From NCBI GenBank assembly GCA_900321955.1, contig ONXX01000100.1:1-5028 (forward strand): a stretch of 5,028 bases of DNA, written 5' to 3'. Source of the stretch: an uncultured Bacillota bacterium. Its GTDB lineage: Bacteria; Bacillota_I; Bacilli_A; Erysipelotrichales; Erysipelotrichaceae. Each line of letters opens with the position of its first letter. Within the stretch, counting starts at the first letter, position 1. Below, one piece after another: positions 1 through 5,028 of the stretch. Made by a program: the position numbers and the translations under genes. The notes under the pieces were generated by a model that was not told where the DNA came from, made no database searches, and saw only the letters and a list, made by a program, of their open reading frames with translations.

Positions 1-569
1 TTGCGGATGGCGTCGGTCATGTCGCCGCAACTAAAGACGATGCGCCACTTGCTGTCGGCATGAAAGTCGATGCCATGTGTCGCCAAAGCGGCATCGACGA
101 TGTTGCGGTTGGTGCCAAGGATGCCGTCACTTGCCTGACGGAAGATCGAGGATAAAACAGAATCATCGCGGTTCTGTCCGCTTTTGGACAGACGCTTCTT
201 ATTGACGTTGGCGGCCATCTTCTGAATGCAGGCTTTGACCTCTTCCAGCTGGAAAGGTTTGGTCAGATAGGAGGTTGCCCCATACTGGATGGCTTTCTGG
301 GCATATTCGAATTTTTCGTAACAGGTCAGAAAAGAGAATTCGATGTCCTTGTCTTTCTGATAGGCATATTCCAGAACGTGGATGCCGTTGCAGATCGGCA
401 TGTCGATATCGCAAAGGATCAGGTCGGGCTCTTCCTTATCGATGATCTCTTCGGCCATCTTGCCGTTGTAGGCACGGAAAAAGCGGTTGATGCCCAGCTG
501 GCCCAGATCCAGCTGTGATTGGATGACGTCGATCGTCGAGATGTCGTCATCACATACTAAAAGTTTCAT
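1..569 (-). CDS. YesN-type response regulator, N-terminal part (runs off left edge)
   Basis: Cytoplasmic partner of the adjacent sensor kinase and the predicted transcription factor of the pair. The 189 complete codons visible begin MKLLVCDDD and contain a full CheY-like receiver at about residues 1-120. It has an acidic pocket (D7, D8), a phospho-acceptor D54 in LILCDIDMP, a switch threonine T82, and the invariant lysine K104 in YLTKPF. The stretch TCYEKFEYAQKAI after T82 matches the 'GY-x-EFEYAKKAI' signature of YesN-type regulators. Residues after about 120 are a linker and the start of a middle region. The AraC-type DNA-binding domain expected at the C-terminus would lie outside the window and is not seen. 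The start is the ATG at 567-569, preceded by a near-perfect Shine-Dalgarno inside the kinase gene. It overlaps the kinase stop by 20 nt, which implies translational coupling. Receiver assignment is firm; the YesN subclass is likely. Confidence 0.93.
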   Translation of the reverse strand, partial: MKLLVCDDDISTIDVIQSQLDLGQLGINRFFRAYNGKMAEEIIDKEEPDLILCDIDMPICNGIHVLEYAYQKDKDIEFSFLTCYEKFEYAQKAIQYGATSYLTKPFQLEEVKACIQKMAANVNKKRLSKSGQNRDDSVLSSIFRQASDGILGTNRNIVDAALATHGIDFHADSKWRIVFSCGDMTDAIR

Positions 570-2265
570 CTTCCACCTCCTTCGATGGTATTAACAGCTC
601 AATATGAGCACCGCCTTCTTCGCGGTTGGATATTCGTAAAAGATCATCCCGTTTATAGATCAGATTGAGCGAATAGCGCACATTGGTCAGACCGAGGTGT
701 TCCTTGGTGTAAGGATCATCGGCTTCGGCCGTTTCAATGATTTTGAGGGCTTCTTTCGAGAAGCCCGGTCCGTTGTCTTCTTCGATCAGTCGGAATCCGT
801 CAAAGCCTTCTTCGCTGTAGTATTCGCCGCTGATCGTGATATAGGTCTTGTCGGTCAGCGTCATTGCGTGCTTAAAGGAGTTCTGGACCAGAGAGAAGAG
901 GATCAGATAAGGGATCTGTTCACTGTAGATGTCAGGATCGATATCATAGATGATCTCGATGCTTTCCGGGAAGCGGATCTGCTGCATCTGCACATAGGAG
1001 TTGATACTCTTGATCTCGTCTTCGACGACGGTCCAGTCTTTTGATTTATACAACATGTAGCGGGTGAAGGAGGCAAAGGCGGCGATGTATCTTCGTATAT
1101 CTTCCGGTTTGCCGGTATAGGTCATGTTGTTGATGGTGTTGATGGCGTTTAGGAAGGTGTGCGGCTTGACCTGGGCTCTTAACATCTTGAGCTGGTTCTG
1201 CTGCTGCTTGATCTTGGCATCATACTGTTCGATCGTCAGGTTCTTGATCTTGTCGGACATCTCATTGAAGGAAGAATAGAGGCCTTCAAATTCGTAACTG
1301 CCGGCCTTCTTTTCGTCCAGTTTGTAGTCAAAATCACCCTGAGCGAGTTTGGAATTGGCGTCAATCAGTTCCGTGATCGGTGCCGATACCCGTTTGCGGG
1401 TATTGTAGATGAGGATGGCGGTCAGGATGACGGTCGCAGCTGAGTCGATGATCAGGAATAAAGGTGCCAGACTCCACAAAGGCGATGTCCCATCGGCCTT
1501 GGCGAGAAGGTAGACAGACGCATCGGCGTTTTTCTGCCTGGTCGGGATGACGACCAGCCCGTTGTTCAGATAGGCTTCTTCCTTGTTTGTATCAATGTTT
1601 TTGATCAATGAAGGATCGCCATGGATGAGTGAGAGTTTATCTTCGGCAAGGATGTAGGTGTTGTATTCGATGGGGGTCGAAGACGAGGAAGGATTTTCCA
1701 CGCTGTATAAGCTGTAGCGGCTTAATGCACCGACGACATATTTTCCCAGTTTCAGGGCATTGTAGTAATAGCCCGCATCATTGATCTCAATGTTTTTCCA
1801 GATCCGGTTGCGCAAAGAAAAACAGTTGTTGATACAGTAATCTTTGACAAAGTATTTCAGATTATTCTTTTCTACGATGGAAAGGGCTCCGCTGGTGTTG
1901 TAAAGGAAGAGGTCGCTTTCCGAATCGACGATGAAGATGGCGGTGATATCGGAAGAGGTCATGATCTTGGATTCCAGGACATCGAGCAAAGAATTGCGGT
2001 TGACGTAGTCCATTTCCGGTGATCCGCTTCGTATCTCGTTTTTGCGGTAGATGACGCTGGAGACATCATAGAGGTGCTCATAAATGGAGTTGAGGCGGTT
2101 GTCGATGGAAGAAGCCCAGGCAGATGCGATCTGGCTCTTGTCTTTGATGACCGTCTGCCGGTAAAAGGAGTCATAGGTCGCGGAAATCACGATAAAAAAC
2201 AGAAGCGAGGATATCAGAATTCCGCTTATCAGGATCAACATCTTTCGTATGAGTGACTTTTCCAT
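550..2265 (-). CDS. YesM-type membrane sensor histidine kinase
   Basis: Membrane sensor kinase of the His_kinase (PF06580)/HATPase family that should phosphorylate the downstream regulator. From the chosen start it is 571 aa, a normal YesM length. It has a transmembrane helix at about 10-30, an extracellular sensor region at about 31-266, a second helix at about 267-287, a HAMP linker at about 288-345 (SAPITEL, LAQGDFDY), then the dimerisation/phosphorylation segment with H369 in QVKPHTFLNAIN. The ATP-binding part shows an N-box (LVQNSFKHA, N462), a G1 box DNGPGF (497-502) and a G2-like HLGLTNVRYSLNLIY (523-537). The H-box differs from the usual NPHFLFN, and the N-box has Q461 where Glu is usual; all core residues remain. 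The sensor region holds C144 and C148 and a PSSSSTP loop. An in-frame ATG 18 codons upstream (2319) is rejected because its extra residues would translate the terminator hairpin. ATG 2263-2265 has GAAGGT six bases upstream. The ligand is unknown; extracellular sugar is a family-based inference. Confidence 0.93.
   Translation of the reverse strand: MEKSLIRKMLILISGILISSLLFFIVISATYDSFYRQTVIKDKSQIASAWASSIDNRLNSIYEHLYDVSSVIYRKNEIRSGSPEMDYVNRNSLLDVLESKIMTSSDITAIFIVDSESDLFLYNTSGALSIVEKNNLKYFVKDYCINNCFSLRNRIWKNIEINDAGYYYNALKLGKYVVGALSRYSLYSVENPSSSSTPIEYNTYILAEDKLSLIHGDPSLIKNIDTNKEEAYLNNGLVVIPTRQKNADASVYLLAKADGTSPLWSLAPLFLIIDSAATVILTAILIYNTRKRVSAPITELIDANSKLAQGDFDYKLDEKKAGSYEFEGLYSSFNEMSDKIKNLTIEQYDAKIKQQQNQLKMLRAQVKPHTFLNAINTINNMTYTGKPEDIRRYIAAFASFTRYMLYKSKDWTVVEDEIKSINSYVQMQQIRFPESIEIIYDIDPDIYSEQIPYLILFSLVQNSFKHAMTLTDKTYITISGEYYSEEGFDGFRLIEEDNGPGFSKEALKIIETAEADDPYTKEHLGLTNVRYSLNLIYKRDDLLRISNREEGGAHIELLIPSKEVEDETFSM
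575..582 (-). promoter_or_regulatory. Shine-Dalgarno of the response regulator, inside the kinase gene
   Basis: The minus strand reads AAGGAGGT five bases before the regulator ATG, essentially a full anti-16S match. It lies within the last codons of the kinase, so kinase and regulator are probably made from one mRNA by coupled translation. It also fixes the regulator start. Confidence 0.85.
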
Positions 2266-2271
2266 TGGCTT

Positions 2272-2277
2272 ACCTTC
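2272..2277 (-). promoter_or_regulatory. Ribosome-binding site deciding the kinase start
   Basis: The minus strand reads GAAGGT with a six-base spacer to the ATG at 2263-2265. It favours this start over the upstream in-frame ATG at 2319, which has no Shine-Dalgarno and precedes hairpin sequence. The protein then begins MEKSLIRKM, a typical positively charged entry to the first membrane helix. Confidence 0.7.
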
Positions 2278-2284
2278 ATTATAC

Positions 2285-2316
2285 AAAAAACAACTGCCGC
2301 GGAATGCGGCAGTTGT
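2285..2316 (-). terminator. Intrinsic (rho-independent) terminator after the solute-binding protein gene
   Basis: A perfect 11-bp inverted repeat (arms 2290-2300 and 2306-2316) encloses a 5-nt loop. On the minus strand the GC-rich stem is followed immediately by a run of six T (the first closes the stem), the classical intrinsic terminator. On the plus strand no T-run follows, so it acts leftward only. It begins 23 nt after the stop of the binding-protein gene and ends 19 nt before the kinase ATG. It should sharply reduce transcription from the binding-protein gene into the kinase and regulator. Confidence 0.92.
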
Positions 2317-2339
2317 CATCGATCAATTTTCAGATGATT

Positions 2340-3842
2340 CTATTTGTTGACCTTGATCCATTCATCGGCCTGTGCCTGGTAGTCGGCAACGATGCGGTCG
2401 ATACCGGCATCCTTGAGGGCCTGCAGGAATTCAGGATACTTCTCATCCGGATTGACATCACCGTACATCAGAACGTTGGAGTACTGTTCAACGACGTTGG
2501 AAACAGCAGTTACTTCGTTCATGACGTTGGTCGTCAGAGGAATGAAACCATAGAGCGGCGGGATCCAAGCCTTTTCGAATAAGATCTTGCCGTATTCGCC
2601 GTTGGAACCAGTTTCGTTTCCGCTTTCGTATTCAAGGAAGAAGTCAAAACCGTTACCGATCATACCGCAGGAATACATGCAGTTGTAAGGTACAGAGTTG
2701 AAGTCTAAGCCTTCCGGATATCTGATCTTGGTGTGATCTTCATTCCATACATAGTCCTGACCTTCTGCACCGTAGATGAGGGAATCCCATACAAACTGGT
2801 CGGTGTAGAGCAGGTTGATGAATTTTGCAGCGGATGCAGGATCCTTGCAGGAATGAGAGATACCGATACCTAAGGTGTCAGTCATCATGTCATCGATACC
2901 GATGGAAACAGCACCGAAGTTTGCACCGTAAGTATTGGTGGTTGAGAACATCGTGGCAATGGAATCGACATCGTTGGAGTGACCCATGATGACGCCCTTT
3001 GCGGAACCGCCCATGACAACAGCGTCATGGCTTAAGGTGTTCGCAGAACCTTCCGGATCAGCGTAACCTTTCTGACGGAATTCATATGCCTTGTAGATGG
3101 CGTTCTTGAAAGCATCAGTTTCGTAGTAGTTGACTAACTTGGTGTCTTCACCGACGGTTGCCGTGTAAGTACCGATCTGTGAAGTGTGTGTTTCCAGGTT
3201 GTAGAGTCTGTTGAACTGATCGCAGTAAACCAGGAAGTGCTCATCCGGATAAGCGACCTTGAGTTCAGCCAATGCATCACCTAAGGTATTGATGTCGGTA
3301 ACCTTGGATACATCGACACCGGCTGCATCAACCATGTCTTTGTTGTAGATCCACTTCCAGTCAAGAACGGTACCGAAGTAACGCGGCATCATGAAGGTCT
3401 GACCGCCGACTCTGCCGGAACCCATGATTGGCTTAATCATGTCGTAAGTCGGTTTGAGTTCGTTTTCAAGATACGGATCAAGCGGAATGATATAACCGTT
3501 GTCTGACCAGTTGGCAACATCGAATACCTGGACGATATCGACAGAGCCGTCACCGCCGGCTGCCAGTTCCATCGGAATGGAAGTCAGGTAGTCACCGATC
3601 GCAGTGATTCTTAATTTGATCTTGTAATCTTTCTCGCCTAAGGTGTTGAGCAGATAATCGTTGATCTGGTCTTCTACTTTCTGTGTCGCTTCCAGAGCCG
3701 GAACGATGAACAGAGTAGACATATCAATCGTAATGACAGATGGTTCGTCTGCTTCCTGCTGACCGCCGCCGTTGCCTGAAGAACATGCAGTGACAGAGAA
3801 CAACATGAGCAATGTGACCAGGATGGTTAAAAGTTTTTTCAT
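2340..3842 (-). CDS. ABC transporter solute-binding lipoprotein (family 1, DUF3502 C-terminus)
   Basis: Predicted membrane-anchored extracellular binding protein for an ABC importer, of the LplA/YtcQ type associated with oligosaccharide uptake. The 500-aa length is typical. The N-terminus is a lipoprotein signal peptide: lysines at 2-3, a hydrophobic core, then lipobox VTAC with C20 as the lipidated residue, followed by a Gly/Gln/Glu-rich tether. The body shows hallmarks of SBP_bac_1-like proteins: VDIVQVFD (101-108), YIIPLDPYL (117-125), GGQTFMMPRY (146-155) and WIYNKDM (164-170). The last roughly 70 residues resemble the DUF3502 end, with NEVTAVSNVVEQY and the helix ending DEWIKVNK. Start ATG has AGGAGA (3847-3852) five bases upstream. 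No permease or ATPase gene lies beside it here: it is followed by a terminator and then the kinase, and its upstream neighbour is divergent. It could feed a permease encoded elsewhere, or act as a sensory binding protein. Substrate is not determinable. Confidence 0.93.
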   Translation of the reverse strand: MKKLLTILVTLLMLFSVTACSSGNGGGQQEADEPSVITIDMSTLFIVPALEATQKVEDQINDYLLNTLGEKDYKIKLRITAIGDYLTSIPMELAAGGDGSVDIVQVFDVANWSDNGYIIPLDPYLENELKPTYDMIKPIMGSGRVGGQTFMMPRYFGTVLDWKWIYNKDMVDAAGVDVSKVTDINTLGDALAELKVAYPDEHFLVYCDQFNRLYNLETHTSQIGTYTATVGEDTKLVNYYETDAFKNAIYKAYEFRQKGYADPEGSANTLSHDAVVMGGSAKGVIMGHSNDVDSIATMFSTTNTYGANFGAVSIGIDDMMTDTLGIGISHSCKDPASAAKFINLLYTDQFVWDSLIYGAEGQDYVWNEDHTKIRYPEGLDFNSVPYNCMYSCGMIGNGFDFFLEYESGNETGSNGEYGKILFEKAWIPPLYGFIPLTTNVMNEVTAVSNVVEQYSNVLMYGDVNPDEKYPEFLQALKDAGIDRIVADYQAQADEWIKVNK

Positions 3843-3882
3843 TATTTCTCCTAATAAATCCTTTCTTTAATCTCATTTAAGC

Positions 3883-3893
3883 ATGGCGGCCAT
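3883..3893. repeat. Short palindrome ATGGC-G-GCCAT, possible operator
   Basis: Two perfect 5-bp arms around a single central base form the only GC-rich element in the A/T-rich spacer. It lies about 40-50 bp upstream of the binding-protein ATG and, if the candidate promoter is right, just downstream of its transcription start, a usual place for a repressor site. At 11 bp it could also be chance. Confidence 0.3.
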
Positions 3894-3901
3894 CTCCATT
3901 T

Positions 3902-3929
3902 CTTTTAAAAAAAAGCACTGCAATTTCAA
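3902..3929 (-). promoter_or_regulatory. Candidate promoter for the solute-binding protein gene
   Basis: The minus strand has TTGAAA (3924-3929) and TAAAAG (3902-3907) separated by 16 bp, a partial match to the sigma-A consensus. It would start transcription near 3895 and give a leader of about 50 nt. The -10 is weak and A/T-rich DNA makes chance matches common, so this is tentative. Confidence 0.3.
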
Positions 3930-3964
3930 AAAAGATACTTCTTTAAAAAACAGATTGGTAAAAC

Positions 3965-3992
3965 TTGAAAATCAATGACACTTTTTTAATAT
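3965..3992 (+). promoter_or_regulatory. Candidate promoter for the esterase genes
   Basis: TTGAAA (3965-3970) and TAATAT (3987-3992) are separated by 16 bp, giving a start near 3999 and a leader of about 48 nt before the esterase ATG. The -35 matches at five of six positions and the -10 at four of six. A TACAAT at 4013-4018 is an alternative -10 but has no good -35. Confidence 0.35.
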
Positions 3993-4030
3993 TCTTTGGA
4001 AGATGACTTTTTTACAATGAAAGCAGTTAT

Positions 4031-4036
4031 AAGGAG
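4031..4036 (+). promoter_or_regulatory. Ribosome-binding site deciding the esterase start
   Basis: AAGGAG lies 10 bases before the ATG at 4047. Two in-frame upstream starts (TTG 3996, ATG 4017) have no Shine-Dalgarno, and the first would overlap the predicted transcription start, so 4047 is chosen. Confidence 0.7.
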
Positions 4037-4046
4037 AACTTTTATC

Positions 4047-4844
4047 ATGTCAATCCTACATGTTCGATTCCGGGCGGAATCTCTAGCTCAAAACGGTGAA
4101 TTCTATATGCATCTGCCGCCGAAGACACCTCCTTTCTTTATGAAAGACAATCCTTACTACCAGAGAGAAAGAAAGGTCATGGTCTTATTGCACGGTTATA
4201 CCGGTGATGCGACGGACTGGCTCTACAATTCGGCCGCTGCCGATCTGTCGATGCGCTACAACCTGGCCATCGTCATGCCAAACGGCGGCATCAGCTTCTA
4301 TCTGGACAGAAAGCCCACCGGACGTCAGTATGCCAAGTTCATCGGCGAAGAACTGATCGATTATTTAAGGGAGACGTTTGGTTTAGCCATGAAGAAAGAA
4401 GACACGCTGATCGGCGGTGTCTCGATGGGCGGCTTCGGCGCCTTCCATATCGGCCTGGCTTATCCGGAACGCTTCAGCGGTGTCATGGCTTTGTCGTCCG
4501 CTTTGATCATCCACCAGCTAAAGGAAATGAAGCCGGACATGCCGGCAACGATGGCCAATTATGAATATTATGTCGAGACTTTTGGCGATCTTCTGAAAGC
4601 AGAAGACAGCGACTATAATCCGGAAGTCTTATTCAAAAAGAATAAGGAAAAGGGCATCGCCAATCCGAAGATCTATATGGCTTGCGGTGCGCAGGATTTC
4701 TTATTGGAACCAAATCATCAGATGCGCGATTTCTTAAAAGAAGAAAAAGCCGATTTCACCTATGAGGAAGAAGACGGTGTCCATGACTGGTCGTTCTGGA
4801 CGCCGCATGCCTACAAAGGCATCGAGTATCTGTTAAAGAAATAG
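4047..4844 (+). CDS. Esterase D / tributyrin-esterase family alpha/beta hydrolase
   Basis: Serine ester hydrolase of the esterase family PF00756 (related to S-formylglutathione hydrolase, tributyrin esterase and acetyl/feruloyl esterases). It has 265 aa, a normal single-domain length, with no signal peptide or membrane segment, so it is predicted cytoplasmic. Visible elements in order: oxyanion-side motif LLHGYTGDATDW (47-58), MPNGG (77-81), nucleophile S126 in GGVSMGGFGAF, the family-typical AYPERFSGVMALS (138-150), probable acid D217 in CGAQDF, and probable base H246 in DGVHDWSFW. The triad is therefore complete. It begins a rightward unit, divergent from the binding protein, and is followed 15 nt later by a second esterase gene, so the two are probably co-transcribed. 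The natural substrate is open: short-chain acyl esters are expected, and deacylation of an imported acylated sugar is inferred from context only. The family is secure; a specific enzyme name is not. Confidence 0.93.
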   Translation: MSILHVRFRAESLAQNGEFYMHLPPKTPPFFMKDNPYYQRERKVMVLLHGYTGDATDWLYNSAAADLSMRYNLAIVMPNGGISFYLDRKPTGRQYAKFIGEELIDYLRETFGLAMKKEDTLIGGVSMGGFGAFHIGLAYPERFSGVMALSSALIIHQLKEMKPDMPATMANYEYYVETFGDLLKAEDSDYNPEVLFKKNKEKGIANPKIYMACGAQDFLLEPNHQMRDFLKEEKADFTYEEEDGVHDWSFWTPHAYKGIEYLLKK

Positions 4845-4859
4845 TGAGGGGAGAATACG

Positions 4860-5028
4860 ATGTCAGATTTTGAAAATGCAAAAGTTTTAGTGGAACAGGG
4901 TTACCTGCAGGGTTATTGTGAGGAAGGCGTGAAGATCTTCAAGGGCATTCCTTATGCAGCACCGCCGATCGGCAAAAACCGCTTTGCCCATCCGCAGAAG
5001 CCGGGACGCTGGAGAGGGGTAAGAAAGG
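4860..5028 (+). CDS. Type-B carboxylesterase, N-terminal fragment (runs off right edge)
   Basis: Only the first 56 codons are in the window. The N-terminus shows the strongly conserved opening of carboxylesterase family PF00135 (para-nitrobenzyl-esterase-like): a short beta strand and GY-x-EEGVKIFKGIPYAAPPIGKNRF at about residues 18-41, then P-x-KPGRWRGVRK. The catalytic Ser-Glu/Asp-His residues would be beyond the edge, so activity cannot be judged. There is no signal peptide, so a cytoplasmic enzyme is expected. ATG 4860 is preceded by GAGGGGAG (4846-4853) at good spacing, and the gap to the upstream esterase stop is 15 nt with no terminator, indicating one operon. The reading frame is open to the edge. 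Confidence 0.9.
   Translation, partial: MSDFENAKVLVEQGYLQGYCEEGVKIFKGIPYAAPPIGKNRFAHPQKPGRWRGVRK

Larger units (their letters stand above)
3843..4046. other. Divergent A+T-rich intergenic control region
   Basis: About 200 bp separate the binding-protein and esterase starts. The region is much richer in A+T than the flanking genes and holds five A or T runs of six to eight bases (3907-3914, 3928-3933, 3945-3950, 3982-3987, 4008-4013). It must contain the promoters of both divergent units. A small GC-rich island with a palindrome (3883-3893) is its only GC-rich part. I see no credible gene in it. Confidence 0.75.

Noticed and set aside
199..414. Minus-strand 71-codon frame, and a similar one at 1959-2174.
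   Set aside because: Both are alternative frames within the response regulator and kinase genes, which have clear family motifs in the main frame.
697..1044. Plus-strand open frame of 115 codons.
   Set aside because: Lies wholly antisense within the kinase ATP-binding region, has no ribosome-binding site and resembles no protein family; it is a shadow of the kinase.
2266..2319. Kinase start at the upstream in-frame ATG, adding 18 residues.
   Set aside because: The extra codons are the terminator hairpin and its T-run, there is no Shine-Dalgarno before 2319, and the ATG at 2265 has a good one.
2253..2582. Plus-strand open frame of 109 codons.
   Set aside because: Antisense to the binding-protein 3' end and the terminator; composition and lack of family motifs mark it as a shadow.
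3876..3896. Six-codon leader ORF (MAAMLK) upstream of the binding-protein gene on the minus strand.
   Set aside because: A GGAG abuts its ATG with no proper spacing, and so short a frame is expected by chance.
3907..4013. Phased A-tracts indicating intrinsically curved DNA.
   Set aside because: The centres of the five A/T runs are about 20, 17, 37 and 26 bp apart, which is not a consistent helical phase.
4018..4031. Catabolite-responsive (cre) site near the esterase start.
   Set aside because: TGAAAGCAGTTATA misses the central CG and the terminal CA of the cre consensus, so it is not convincing.

Overview
The window looks like a piece of a carbohydrate-uptake and regulation locus from a Gram-positive, low-to-moderate-GC bacterium. 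A Bacillota (Firmicutes) commensal of the Clostridia/Erysipelotrichia type is my best guess. The basis is strong AGGAG-type ribosome-binding sites, a lipoprotein solute-binding protein with the C-terminal domain (DUF3502) typical of LplA/YtcQ-like sugar-binding proteins, a YesM/YesN-type two-component pair, and A/T-tract-rich intergenic DNA. The genus cannot be read from the sequence.

Layout: two divergent transcription units flank an A+T-rich intergenic region of about 200 bp (3843-4046). Leftward (minus strand) come a 500-aa solute-binding lipoprotein (2340-3842), a very clear intrinsic terminator (2285-2316), a 571-aa YesM-type sensor histidine kinase (550-2265), and a YesN-type response regulator (1-569) that overlaps the kinase by 20 nt and runs off the left edge. 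Rightward (plus strand) come a 265-aa esterase-D-family alpha/beta hydrolase (4047-4844) and, 15 nt later, the first 56 codons of a type-B carboxylesterase (4860-5028) that runs off the right edge.

How the parts may work together (inference): the kinase/regulator pair would sense an extracellular saccharide or a binding-protein/ligand complex and control the divergent region. The lipoprotein would deliver the ligand to an ABC permease that is not encoded in this window. The two cytoplasmic esterases could remove acyl groups from imported substrate. The most unusual point of organisation is that the kinase and regulator lie behind a strong terminator with almost no room for a conventional promoter, so their expression should depend on read-through or on an unusual start signal.

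I see no mobile element, CRISPR array, tRNA/rRNA or convincing new system. All gene products fall into known families. The interest lies in regulation and gene arrangement.
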